From positions 1 through 32,309 of the forward strand of contig JBFWML010000026.1 of the NCBI GenBank assembly GCA_050251635.1: a DNA stretch of 32,309 nt, in the 5' to 3' direction. The notes under the pieces are model-generated. The model was not told the origin of the DNA. It saw nothing but the letters and a program-made list of their open reading frames with translations, and did not search any database. Shown in pieces: positions 1 through 7,866 of the stretch (position 1 is the stretch's first letter; the number at the start of each line of letters is the position of its first letter). The stretch comes from JBFWML01 sp050251635. Its GTDB lineage: Bacteria; Campylobacterota; Campylobacteria; Campylobacterales; SZUA-545. A program made the position numbers and the translations under genes.

Positions 1-1
1 C

Positions 2-946
2 GGCGAAGAGAACGAAAAGCGGATGGAGAGCTTTTTAAAGCCCTTTCGCGAACAGGTGACGCTCTTTGAAAAGCGGGTGCGAGAAAGCTATGAAAACGAG
101 GCGCGGGAGCGCTTTTCGCTGGCTAAAGAGATTGGCCAGCTCAAAAACCTCAACGAACGCCTGAGTGAAGATGCCCGCAACCTGACCCACGCTCTTAAGG
201 GCCAGTCCAAGACCCAGGGCATCTGGGGCGAAATGGTGCTGGAGCGGCTGCTGGAGGATTCGGGGCTGACCAAGGGCCGCGAATACGAAACGCAGGCGAG
301 CTTCAGGGCCGAAGAGGGGCTCTTCAGGCCCGATGCGATCGTGCATCTGCCCGAAGGCAAAGATGTCGTCATCGACGCCAAAGTTTCTTTGGTGGCCTAT
401 GAGCGCTACATGAGCGCCGAAGAGGACAAGAACCGCCAAGAGGCACTCGCCGCCCATGCCGCTTCGGTGCGCGCCCATGTGGCGGGACTGAGCAAAAAGG
501 GGTATGAAAACCTGCCGGGCATTAAAACGCTGGATTTCGTGGTGCTCTTTATTCCGGTCGAGGGCGCGTTTTTGCTGGCGCTTCAGGCGGATGCGGGGCT
601 GTTTAAAAACGCCTACGAAAAGGGCGTATTGCTCACCGGCCCTTCGACGCTGCTGCTTACGCTCAGGATCATCGAAAATATCTGGCGGCGCGAGGATCAG
701 AGCCGGAACGCGCAGGAGATCGCCCAAAAGGCCGGGGATCTGTACGACAAGTTCGTCTCCTTCGCCGAGGATTTGCAAAAGATCGGCAGCGACATCGATC
801 GCGCCCGCGCCACTTACGATCAGGCGTGGAACCGCTTCAGCGGCGGACGGGGCAATCTGGTCCGCCGGGCTCAGGAGCTTAAAACCCTGGGCGTCAAATC
901 AAAAAAGGAGCTCTCTTCGGTAACAAGTGTTACGGACGAGCCGTAA
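2..946 (+). CDS. rmuC: RmuC family DNA recombination protein, C-terminal part (5' end outside window)
   Basis: RmuC is a coiled-coil protein with a nuclease-like core that limits DNA inversion and recombination between repeats. The frame is open to the left edge (residues before the first ATG at 23 read GEENEKR), so the true start lies outside the window. The visible part begins with a charged helical segment (LKPFREQVTLFEKRV), followed by the conserved family core: GIWGEMVLERLLE, the restriction-endonuclease-like strand DVVIDAKVSLVAYERY, and FIPVEGAFLLAL. It ends with the conserved helical tail DQSRNAQEIAQKAGDLYDKF and GRGNLVRRAQ. The match to Escherichia coli RmuC as I remember it is close along the whole visible length. 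The following chemoreceptor gene has its own leader, so the two are probably not co-transcribed. Confidence in family is high; biological role is inferred from the family. Confidence 0.93.
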   Translation, partial: GEENEKRMESFLKPFREQVTLFEKRVRESYENEARERFSLAKEIGQLKNLNERLSEDARNLTHALKGQSKTQGIWGEMVLERLLEDSGLTKGREYETQASFRAEEGLFRPDAIVHLPEGKDVVIDAKVSLVAYERYMSAEEDKNRQEALAAHAASVRAHVAGLSKKGYENLPGIKTLDFVVLFIPVEGAFLLALQADAGLFKNAYEKGVLLTGPSTLLLTLRIIENIWRREDQSRNAQEIAQKAGDLYDKFVSFAEDLQKIGSDIDRARATYDQAWNRFSGGRGNLVRRAQELKTLGVKSKKELSSVTSVTDEP

Positions 947-971
947 AAAGCCAAGGGGAATAAACAATGCT

Positions 972-1001
972 TTGGATTTTTGGCGATATAGAGAGTACAC
1001 T
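972..1001 (+). promoter_or_regulatory. Candidate sigma-70 promoter for the chemoreceptor gene
   Basis: TTGGAT (972-977) and TACACT (996-1001) are separated by 18 nt, about 32 nt before the ATG at 1033. Both hexamers are only partial matches. The same GAGTACACT context recurs in the rhlE promoter candidate at 10397-10402. A sigma-28-like alternative in the same leader was considered and not preferred. Confidence 0.3.
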
Positions 1002-1032
1002 ACAAAACGAAACATTCAGGTGAGGGGTAACC

Positions 1033-2634
1033 ATGCAGAACTTACTGCCAAAACGTTTGGAACATAAAATTATCTTTACGCTGCTCGTCTTCTTCGGCGT
1101 CGGTTTTGGCGCGTTGTTCTGGTTTCTTTCCACCGACTACGCCCGCCTGATTACGACCAACACCCAAAAGTCGATGTACACGCTTTCAAGCTCCATTTTT
1201 CAAACCCTTCGCATGGCTATGGATACGGGCGATATCAATGTCATGCACGCCACCACCGAGAAGGCCAAGGAGCTTGACGGGATTGCGGGCTTGGATATTT
1301 ACAAAAGCCAGTCGATCATCGAGCTGTTCGGCCTGAATGAGCAGATGACAACCAAGCCGGAAGTTTTGAAGGTCTTTAATACCAAGCAAAGCAGTATCGG
1401 TGAAGTGCGCGAAGAGGGCCACCACATGCTTCGCCTGATCGAGCCGCAAATTGCCGATCAGAGCTGTCTGATGTGTCACGCCAACGCAGCCGAGGGCGAT
1501 GTGCTGGGCGTGATGGATTTGCGCGTTTCCCTTGCCGAATCCGACAATGCGATCGCCAGCTCAAAAACAAAAATCGCCATCACGATGATTATCGCCTCCT
1601 TTTTGCTGGTGGCGATCTTTACGGTCTTTTTCAAGCGGGAGCTGCTCAAACCCTTGGGCGAACTGCGCGCCATGTCGCAGGATTTGGCTTCGGGCGAGGG
1701 CAACCTGACCAAGCGGCTCAACTTTAACCGGGGCGACGAGCTGAGCGACGCAACTCATTTCATGGATCGCTTTATCGGAAAGATTCAAGATACGGTCAAC
1801 GCGGCAAAAAGCGCCGCCAAACACTCCGCCGAAGCGGGCGGCACGCTGCAGCAGATTGCCGTGGAGGTGCAGACCGATATTCAAACCCAAAACCGCATGA
1901 CCAAAGAGTCCAGCGACTTTTTGCAGGAGATTCACAAAAATCTCGACGAGAGCGAGCGCGTGTCGATCACGACCGCCGAAGATTTGGAAAAAACCGCCAA
2001 AGGTCTGGATAAGATGTCCGGCGAGCTTTCGCACATCGCCACCTCGATCGCAACGGCCAGCGAGCGCCAGAGCGATATGGCCGAGCGTCTGCTGCAGCTG
2101 AACAACGAAGCCGAACAGGTCAAGAGCGTGCTTAGCGTTATCCGTGACATTGCCGATCAGACCAATCTGCTGGCGCTCAACGCGGCGATCGAAGCGGCGA
2201 GGGCGGGCGAAAACGGCCGCGGTTTTGCGGTGGTGGCCGATGAAGTGCGCAAGCTGGCCGAGCGGACGCAAAAGAGCCTTTCGGAGATTGATGCCACCAT
2301 CAGCACGCTGGTGCAGGCGATCGGCGATTCGACCGAGAGCATGAACCAAAACGCCCACGAAATGAACCGGATTACCGAAAGCGCTTCGGAGATTCAGGCC
2401 GAAACCACCAAGACCAACGAGATGATGAAATCCAGCATGAAAACATCGCAGGATTCGGCAAAGCTGGCGGTGGGTATTGCCCATAAAGTCAAATCCCTCG
2501 TCGGCTTTATGGCCGAGGTGGCTGCTTTGGCGGAAAAGAACGCAAAATCGGTCAACTCCGTTTCGGAAATTGCCGTAAAAATTTCCGCCTCTGCGGATGA
2601 TCTAAACGAAAAATTGGGTCGGTTTAAATCTTAA
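1033..2634 (+). CDS. Methyl-accepting chemotaxis protein with periplasmic c-type heme motif
   Basis: A 533-residue transmembrane chemoreceptor. Membrane segments lie at about residues 12-32 and 181-200, enclosing a periplasmic sensor of about 150 residues. Just before the second membrane helix this sensor contains C145-L-M-C148-H149, a CxxCH covalent heme c attachment motif, followed by GDVLGVMDLRVSL. That combination is known from heme-binding single-domain sensors (the Tll0287/DUF3365-like type) in other receptors. A HAMP linker follows (about 201-253), then the cytoplasmic signalling hairpin with the tip IRDIADQTNLLALNAAIEAA near residues 369-388 that contacts CheA and CheW. The C-terminus (LNEKLGRFKS) lacks a CheR/CheB pentapeptide tether. 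I infer redox, oxygen, NO or electron-acceptor sensing; the ligand is not determined. The start is supported by a purine-rich GAGGGG stretch upstream. Confidence 0.92.
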   Translation: MQNLLPKRLEHKIIFTLLVFFGVGFGALFWFLSTDYARLITTNTQKSMYTLSSSIFQTLRMAMDTGDINVMHATTEKAKELDGIAGLDIYKSQSIIELFGLNEQMTTKPEVLKVFNTKQSSIGEVREEGHHMLRLIEPQIADQSCLMCHANAAEGDVLGVMDLRVSLAESDNAIASSKTKIAITMIIASFLLVAIFTVFFKRELLKPLGELRAMSQDLASGEGNLTKRLNFNRGDELSDATHFMDRFIGKIQDTVNAAKSAAKHSAEAGGTLQQIAVEVQTDIQTQNRMTKESSDFLQEIHKNLDESERVSITTAEDLEKTAKGLDKMSGELSHIATSIATASERQSDMAERLLQLNNEAEQVKSVLSVIRDIADQTNLLALNAAIEAARAGENGRGFAVVADEVRKLAERTQKSLSEIDATISTLVQAIGDSTESMNQNAHEMNRITESASEIQAETTKTNEMMKSSMKTSQDSAKLAVGIAHKVKSLVGFMAEVAALAEKNAKSVNSVSEIAVKISASADDLNEKLGRFKS

Positions 2635-2658
2635 AACGGTAATATTTTTGTCAAATCC

Positions 2659-2686
2659 GGCCCGTTGTTAGAAACGGGTCGTTTTA
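2659..2686 (+). terminator. Candidate Rho-independent terminator after the chemoreceptor gene
   Basis: CCCGTT (2661-2666), a 6-nt loop and AACGGG (2673-2678) form a hairpin that can be extended by two pairs, one of them a wobble, at 2659-2660/2679-2680. It is followed by the short T-rich run CGTTTTA. It separates the chemoreceptor from the next gene on the same strand. The T-run is short, so termination may be partial. Confidence 0.5.
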
Positions 2687-2700
2687 TCGAAGGGGAATTA

Positions 2701-3141
2701 ATGAAAAAAGCATCCGATTATAAGCGTTACGGTGAAGAACTCGGGGATATTTTAGCCCTGATGGAGCTTATCAACCGCTATCAGAGCGCAGGCAAAAAAA
2801 GTGCCTCAAAGGCCCTTAAACAGAGCGACAGACCTCTTGTTAAGCTTCTTAAAACCCAGTATCAGCTCAGCGAAGCGGAGTTGGAAGGCATTTTGAGCAC
2901 CGTCGCCGGAAAAAAAGTGGGCACCAAGCGCAAGGGCGCTGTGAGCGAAGCCGATAAAACCGCTCTGAAAAAAGAGATTGACGAGACAATCGCCAAGATT
3001 GGCATTACAATCCGCGCACAGAATCTGAGCGAAGAGGCGTATCTTAAAAAGATTAAAGCCAATCTTTCCGTTCGCAAGGGAAAGATTATGGGTATTCTCA
3101 ACCCCGGCCGCGAAAAGCGCACCCGCGCTTCTAAAGCGTAA
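2701..3141 (+). CDS. Lysine-rich hypothetical protein
   Basis: A 146-residue soluble protein that I do not recognise. It starts MKKASDYKRYGEELGDILAL. The ATG at 2701 is preferred over an upstream TTG at 2665 because AAGGGGA precedes it at good distance and the TTG lies in the terminator hairpin. The middle is rich in Lys, Ser and Glu (GKKSASKALKQSDRPLVKLL; KKVGTKRKGAVSEADKTALK). The tail is strongly basic (RKGKIMGILNPGREKRTRASKA). Predicted structure by eye is mostly helical with no signal peptide or membrane segment. The basic composition could suit nucleic-acid binding, but no motif demonstrates it. Its 3' end overlaps the convergent hoxW gene by 11 nt. Real coding status is supported by the ribosome site and regular codon use. 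Confidence 0.7.
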   Translation: MKKASDYKRYGEELGDILALMELINRYQSAGKKSASKALKQSDRPLVKLLKTQYQLSEAELEGILSTVAGKKVGTKRKGAVSEADKTALKKEIDETIAKIGITIRAQNLSEEAYLKKIKANLSVRKGKIMGILNPGREKRTRASKA

Positions 3142-3562
3142 ACTGTTCTTTAATCGAGCGGCTTAAAACTTCCGCTGCTTGGGCCACGGGCGGCGAAAGC
3201 CGCTCTTGGTGGCCAAAACAGGCTCCGCCTACCGAAAAAACTAAAAAATCCCCCTCAAAATCAAACAGCACCCGGGCAAGTTCGATCACTTGCCAAGGGG
3301 TCAGCGTGTGACCTAGGGGATCGTAAGCGTTTGTTAGCGGAACGGCAAAAACACCCGGCGGGTTTTCGATATTAATATCCACAAAGATCACCCGTTCGCC
3401 TTGGGCAATCTCCTGCGCCATTTCCGGTACCAGCTGATGAGCGGCCAGGGATTTAATTCCCCCGTGTTGCGACAAGAGCGCCGCGACAGCAGGCCCGAAG
3501 CCGTCATCCTCCCGTAAGCTGTTGCCGTAGCCGATCAGAACCGTTTTAGCGCTGTTTTTCAT
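3131..3562 (-). CDS. hoxW: [NiFe] hydrogenase maturation protease HoxW
   Basis: A 143-residue HycI/HyaD/HybD-family endopeptidase. After Ni insertion, these enzymes cut the short C-terminal peptide from the hydrogenase large subunit. The N-terminal signature GYGNSLREDDGFGP is present (residues 11-24). Likely Ni-probing residues by alignment to HybD are Asp20 (equivalent to Glu16), Asp62 in VIFVDIN, and His85 in LGHTLTP. The ATG at 3562 is chosen because it gives the usual short N-terminus and has a weak AAAGTGG just upstream. An ATG at 3583 would add seven residues. It overlaps the end of hoxH by 17 nt, so it is the last gene of the hox operon, and its substrate is presumably the adjacent HoxH. 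The 3' end overlaps the convergent unknown gene. Confidence 0.9.
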   Translation of the reverse strand: MKNSAKTVLIGYGNSLREDDGFGPAVAALLSQHGGIKSLAAHQLVPEMAQEIAQGERVIFVDINIENPPGVFAVPLTNAYDPLGHTLTPWQVIELARVLFDFEGDFLVFSVGGACFGHQERLSPPVAQAAEVLSRSIKEQFTL

Positions 3563-4964
3563 CCACTTTGTTGCCACCGGCATCTAAAAGCTCGATCTTC
3601 ATCGGCATTTTTCCCAGCGCGTGGGTCGAGCATGACAGGCACGGGTCAAAGGCGCGAATCACCGCTTCGACGCGGTTGAGCGCCCCGTCGGTGAGGTTGT
3701 TGCCGTCCACAAAGTGTTTGGCGCTTTGAAAAACGCCGTGGTTCATTGCTAAGTTGTTGTGGCCCGAAGCGATAATCAGGTTGACCCACTCGATCAGGCC
3801 GTTTTGATCGATCTTGTAGTGGTGAATCAGCGTGCCGCGCGGCGCTTCGCTCATGCCGACCCCCTCAAAGCGGTTGGGTTCGGCGTGGGCGCGCACGTGC
3901 GGGCTTAGAATCTCTTCGTCGCTCAGCAGTTGCCCGATTTTTTCCAACCCGTGGATAATCTCGATCAGCCGGGCGTAGTGGTAATAGAAGCTGCTCAAAA
4001 TCGGGCCGCGTTCGAGCATCCGAAACTCGGCAAACTCTTCATCGGCAAAGGGGGTTCCGAGGCTATCGGCAATATTCAGGCGTGCTAGCGGTCCCACGCG
4101 ATAAACCCCATCCGGGTAGCCGTAGGGCTTGAAGTAGGGGGATTTAAGATAACTCTCCTCTTCGATCGCCTCGCCCACATAGTTGCGGTAATCGCTTGGA
4201 TCAAGCTTATCGGCCACCAGTTTGCCGGTGTGATCCATCACGCGGACTTTGCCGTCGTAGTGGTCAAGCTGACCTTTTTCGTTCACAAGGCCAAAAAAGA
4301 GGGTGGGGTAGTTGGCGAAAACCCGCGCCTCCTCCTGATAGTTTTTGAGGTTCTTTTTAAACCACGCCAGCGTATCGCGGGCCACTTTGATTTGACTGGG
4401 CAGCTCCGCCAAGATCGCTTCGCGCGCTTCGGCTTCCAGTGGATGGCTAACCCCGCCGGGCACAATCCAGCCGGGGTGAATCCGCTTGCCGCCGAGCCGC
4501 TCGATAATCCGTTGCCCGAAACTGCGCAGCCCGATGCCCGCACGGGCCATTTCCGGGTGGCTTTCCATAACGCCGAAGATATTGCGTTTTTTGGGGTCGC
4601 TGTCAAAGCCCAACAGCAGATCGGGCGACGAAAGGTGAAAGAAATTGAGCGCGTGGGACTGCACAATCTGCGCCAGATTGATAATGCGCCGCAGGTTAGC
4701 TCCGGTGTGGGGGATCTGCACCGCTAGCAACTGATCGGCCGCTTTGGATGAGGCTACAAGGTGGCTAACGGGGCAGATACCACAGGTGCGGGCCGTGAGC
4801 GCGGGCATTTCGGTAAAAGGGCGGCCTTGGCAGAATTTTTCAAAACCGCGAAATTGGGTGACGTGTAGATTGGCTGCCGAAACTTCGCCGGTTTCGTCCA
4901 GCTTGATGGTAATTTTGGCGTGGCCTTCGATGCGGGTGACGGGATTGATCGTAATGGTTTTCAT
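3546..4964 (-). CDS. hoxH: NAD-reducing [NiFe] hydrogenase large subunit HoxH
   Basis: A 472-residue catalytic subunit carrying the Ni-Fe active site of the cytoplasmic bidirectional (group 3d type) hydrogenase. The N-terminal metal motif is R59-T-C61-G-I-C64-P-V-S-H, and the C-terminal motif is D440-P-C442-L-S-C445-S-T-H448, giving the four expected cysteine ligands. The 24 residues after His448 (starting A-LGKMPMKIELLDAGG) are the expected removable C-terminal extension, cleaved by HoxW-type proteases after the motif His. The N-terminus (MKTITINPVTRIEGHAKI) is typical of the family. A purine-rich GGAAAGTAGG lies before the ATG, and hoxY ends 3 nt upstream. Proposed reaction: H2 oxidation coupled to NAD(P)+ reduction, or the reverse, together with HoxY and the HoxEFU diaphorase. 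Confidence 0.96.
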   Translation of the reverse strand: MKTITINPVTRIEGHAKITIKLDETGEVSAANLHVTQFRGFEKFCQGRPFTEMPALTARTCGICPVSHLVASSKAADQLLAVQIPHTGANLRRIINLAQIVQSHALNFFHLSSPDLLLGFDSDPKKRNIFGVMESHPEMARAGIGLRSFGQRIIERLGGKRIHPGWIVPGGVSHPLEAEAREAILAELPSQIKVARDTLAWFKKNLKNYQEEARVFANYPTLFFGLVNEKGQLDHYDGKVRVMDHTGKLVADKLDPSDYRNYVGEAIEEESYLKSPYFKPYGYPDGVYRVGPLARLNIADSLGTPFADEEFAEFRMLERGPILSSFYYHYARLIEIIHGLEKIGQLLSDEEILSPHVRAHAEPNRFEGVGMSEAPRGTLIHHYKIDQNGLIEWVNLIIASGHNNLAMNHGVFQSAKHFVDGNNLTDGALNRVEAVIRAFDPCLSCSTHALGKMPMKIELLDAGGNKVDEKQR

Positions 4965-4967
4965 GGC

Positions 4968-5504
4968 CTACTTTCCAAACCGCGTGTAGTCAAAAATAGT
5001 CGGTTCTTTGCCTTCGATCAGGCAGGTTAAAAGATGATGAATGGCATCCGCCGGCGGCGGGCAGCCGGGCAGAAAGTGGTCGATTTTGACCGCTTCGTGC
5101 AGCGGCATCACGCGCTCAAGCTGATCGGGCACCACACGGCAGGGGCGGCACCCTTTGTTAAAATCGCTCAGTTCGTCGTAGGCGTGGTGTAGGGCCGCTT
5201 CCAGCCCCACCAGATTGCGCATGGCCGAAACGTTGCCCGTCACGGCGCAGTCGCCCAGCGCCACGATCAGCTTGCTGTTTTTACGGATTTTGTGCAGCTT
5301 TTCTAAATCCTCTTCGCTGCTCACACTGCCTTCGACCAAGGTTAGATCGACATTTTCGGGGAACCCCTTGGTATCCACATAGGGGCTGCAAACCACTTCG
5401 ACTTTTTGCGCCAGATCGATGAGCCGTTCGTCCATATCCAAAAAAGACATATGGCAGCCCGAACAGCCGTCGAGCCAGACGGTCGCAAAACGAATCTTTG
5501 CCAT
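4968..5504 (-). CDS. hoxY: NAD-reducing hydrogenase small subunit HoxY
   Basis: A 178-residue short-type [NiFe] small subunit with one proximal [4Fe-4S] cluster, passing electrons between HoxH and the HoxU clusters. The expected four cysteines are visible: C14 and C17 in LDGCSGCHMSF, C86 in ALGDCAV, and C148 in FLPGCPPPAD. It lacks a Tat signal and the medial and distal cluster domain of membrane-bound enzymes, consistent with a soluble cytoplasmic complex. The ATG at 5504 is preferred to a GTG at 5507 because AAGGGG is spaced well from it. The ATG overlaps the hoxU stop codon by 3 nt, which suggests coupled translation. Two further cysteines (GCRPCRV near 119-122) are outside the standard cluster set. 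Confidence 0.94.
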   Translation of the reverse strand: MAKIRFATVWLDGCSGCHMSFLDMDERLIDLAQKVEVVCSPYVDTKGFPENVDLTLVEGSVSSEEDLEKLHKIRKNSKLIVALGDCAVTGNVSAMRNLVGLEAALHHAYDELSDFNKGCRPCRVVPDQLERVMPLHEAVKIDHFLPGCPPPADAIHHLLTCLIEGKEPTIFDYTRFGK

Positions 5505-6232
5505 CACTGCCCCTTTTTCATGGTGGTTAGGTAGGGCAGGAAGGTGCGGCGTTTAGCCATTTCCGCCACGGAAACCCCTTTTTCGCTCAGCGCCCCGGTG
5601 GGGCAGACCTGTACGCATTTACCGCAGTGGGTGCAGTTTTCGCTCTCCCCCCAGGGCTGGCCCATTTCGGCGATAATGCGCGAATCCACACCCCGGGCGA
5701 AGACATCCAAAATATGCGCCCCTTCGATCTCGTCGCAGACCCGCACGCAGCGGGTGCATAAAATACAGCGGTTAGGGTCGTTCACAAACCGTTTATGGGA
5801 AGCATCGACCTGCATTTTGGGGTAGAGGTAGGGCACCTCCACATGGTTCATCCCCACCCGCGCGGCCATCGACTGCAGTTCGCAGTGGCCGTTGGAGACG
5901 CACACGGAGCAAACATGGTTGCGCTCGGCAAAGAGAAAGCTCAGTACCTTGCGACGGTGTTTTTGCAGTTTTGCAGTTTCGGTCTGCACGACCATGCCGT
6001 CTTTGATGCGCGTGGTACAGGCCGGGCGCAGCTCCCTTTGGCCTTCGATCTCCACAAGGCACATTCGGCAGGCACCCACATCGCTCAGGCCGTCGATCGA
6101 ACAGAGGGTGGGAATATCGATATTGTTCTCCCGCGCCACCTGCAAAATGGTTTGATCCGATCGGCCGCTAAAGCTTTGGCCGTTGATGCTCAGGGTTTTG
6201 GTGCGGGCGCGTTGAATGGGCGGCTGCATCAT
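5504..6232 (-). CDS. hoxU: NAD-reducing hydrogenase diaphorase subunit HoxU
   Basis: A 242-residue iron-sulfur subunit related to the N-terminus of NuoG. It links the flavin subunit HoxF to HoxY. In order it shows a plant-type [2Fe-2S] domain (C44, C55, C58, C72), the His-containing [4Fe-4S] segment with ERNHVCSVCVSNGHCELQ (H106, C108, C111, C117), and a two-cluster ferredoxin domain (C156, C159, C162, C166 and C200, C203, C206, C210). All cluster ligands are intact. The start codon overlaps the hoxF stop codon in an ATGA arrangement, so translation is probably coupled. The length matches the family. Confidence 0.95.
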   Translation of the reverse strand: MMQPPIQRARTKTLSINGQSFSGRSDQTILQVARENNIDIPTLCSIDGLSDVGACRMCLVEIEGQRELRPACTTRIKDGMVVQTETAKLQKHRRKVLSFLFAERNHVCSVCVSNGHCELQSMAARVGMNHVEVPYLYPKMQVDASHKRFVNDPNRCILCTRCVRVCDEIEGAHILDVFARGVDSRIIAEMGQPWGESENCTHCGKCVQVCPTGALSEKGVSVAEMAKRRTFLPYLTTMKKGQ

Positions 6233-7866
6233 GCGTTCTCCTTTTTAAGGCCCGCGAGGTATTCGTCTTTAAAGTACCGGAGCGTGGAAAGCACGGGGTT
6301 GGGCGCGGTTTGGCCCAAACCGCAAAGGCTGGTTTCTTTGATCATCTCGCACAACTCTTCAAGCAGCTCCAAATCCTGCTGCGTTGCCTCTTTTTTGGCG
6401 AATTTGTCCACCAGATTGTGCAGTTGTACGGTACCCACGCGGCACGGTACGCATTTGCCGCAGGATTCGGTCATGCAAAACTCTAGAAAAAAGCGCGCTA
6501 CTTCGACCATCGACGAGGTTTCGTCCATGACGATAATGCCGCCCGAACCCATAATGGAACCAATCGCTTTAAGTGACTCGTATTCAATGGGCAGATCCAG
6601 CTGACTAGCGGGAATACAGCCGCCGCTGGGGCCTCCGGTTTGCACCGCTTTAAAGGCGCGGTCGGCTTCGATGCCGCCGCCCACGTCGTAGATGAGTTCG
6701 CGCAGGGTCATTCCCATGGGTACTTCGACCAGACCTGTCTGTTTGACCTGTCCGCTGAGGGCAAATACTTTGGTGCCCTTGGATTTTTCGGTGCCAAACT
6801 GGGCGTACCATTCGCCGCCGTTGCGCAAAATGGGCGCAATATTGGCAAAGGTCTCCACGTTATTAAGCACCGTCGGTTGCGCCCACAGGCCGTGATCGCT
6901 CAGGTGCGGCGGTTTTTGGCGCGGATTGCCCCGGTTGCCTTCGATCGAGGTAATCAGTGCCGTGGCTTCGCCGCATACAAAGGCGCCGCCGCCTAAGCGT
7001 ACCTCCACATGGAAGCTAAAGGAGGTCTGCGCGATCTTGCTGCCCAAAAGCCCCCGTTTTTCTGCCTCTTTGATCGCTTTTTTAAGGCGCTCAACCGCCA
7101 GCGGGTACTCGGCGCGCACATAGATATAACCCGTGTCGGCCCCCACGGCGTAGCCGCACAGCGCCATGCCCTCCAAAATGCGGTGCGGGTCCGATTCCAT
7201 AATGGCGCGGTCCATAAATGCGCCGGGATCGCCCTCGTCGCCGTTGCAGATGACAAACTTCTGGTTGCTGATCGCCTTGGCGACGCTTTCCCACTTAAGC
7301 CCCGTGGGGTAGCCGCCCCCGCCGCGTCCGCGCAGACCGCTGATGCGCATCTCTTCGATGACCCCTTCGGGACTCATTTCGGTTAAGGCTCTAAAAAGCG
7401 CGTGATAACCTTTGTGGGCGATATAGTCGTCCAGACTGTCGGGATCGATATAGCCGGCGTTTTCCAATACGATCTTTTTTTGTTTGGTAAAAAAGGGAAT
7501 ATTGGTTTGGCAAACCAGGCTTTGGACGCAGGAGGCGTCCTTGCTGCCCGCCGTGCAGTCGGCGATATGTTCGGCGTCTTCGGGTTTGACCTTTTCATAG
7601 ACAATCTCGCAGTGCGCATCCGAAGTGGAGTTGACCATCACCAGCGGCCCTTGCGCACACAGGCCGTTGCAGCCCACGGGACGGACTTTGCAGCTTTTTC
7701 CCGCCGCTTTTTTCGCTAGGCAGGTTTCTAGGTTTTCTTTGATCGCTTCCGCGCCGATGGCTAGACAGGTGGTGCCGACGCAGACATTGATCTCTTCCTC
7801 AACCTCGCTTCGTTTGGCATTGAGCTCTTCGCTGAGCGCCTCAAGCTCTTCAAGCGTTTGTATCAT
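6229..7866 (-). CDS. hoxF: NAD-reducing hydrogenase diaphorase flavoprotein HoxF
   Basis: A 545-residue subunit that carries FMN and the NAD(H) site. The N-terminal thioredoxin-like [2Fe-2S] domain has C29, C34, C66 and C70. The FMN/NADH core begins with GLRGRGGGGYPTGLKW (178-193) and continues with NGDEGDPGAF (208-217). The last [4Fe-4S] cluster has SCGKCVPCR (C469, C472, C475) and C515 in SLCGLGQTAP. One visible oddity is GGGAFVCGEATAL (292-304), where many NuoF proteins have GEET; the second acidic residue is replaced by Ala. A good AAAGGA ribosome site precedes the ATG. The gene overlaps hoxE by 17 nt and hoxU by 4 nt. Together with HoxE and HoxU it forms the diaphorase half of the enzyme. 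Confidence 0.95.
   Translation of the reverse strand: MIQTLEELEALSEELNAKRSEVEEEINVCVGTTCLAIGAEAIKENLETCLAKKAAGKSCKVRPVGCNGLCAQGPLVMVNSTSDAHCEIVYEKVKPEDAEHIADCTAGSKDASCVQSLVCQTNIPFFTKQKKIVLENAGYIDPDSLDDYIAHKGYHALFRALTEMSPEGVIEEMRISGLRGRGGGGYPTGLKWESVAKAISNQKFVICNGDEGDPGAFMDRAIMESDPHRILEGMALCGYAVGADTGYIYVRAEYPLAVERLKKAIKEAEKRGLLGSKIAQTSFSFHVEVRLGGGAFVCGEATALITSIEGNRGNPRQKPPHLSDHGLWAQPTVLNNVETFANIAPILRNGGEWYAQFGTEKSKGTKVFALSGQVKQTGLVEVPMGMTLRELIYDVGGGIEADRAFKAVQTGGPSGGCIPASQLDLPIEYESLKAIGSIMGSGGIIVMDETSSMVEVARFFLEFCMTESCGKCVPCRVGTVQLHNLVDKFAKKEATQQDLELLEELCEMIKETSLCGLGQTAPNPVLSTLRYFKDEYLAGLKKENA

Noticed and set aside
961..989. Sigma-28 (FliA)-like promoter before the chemoreceptor: TAAA at 961 and CGATAT at 984
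   Set aside because: The gap of 19 nt between the elements is about 2 nt longer than the usual arrangement, and the GCC part of the -10 is imperfect. The TTGGAT/TACACT pair was listed instead, also at low confidence.
5795..6604. Long plus-strand open frame (269 codons) opposite hoxU/hoxF
   Set aside because: It is antisense to genes with intact cofactor motifs, has no ribosome site and no recognisable protein; it is a by-product of GC-rich codon use.
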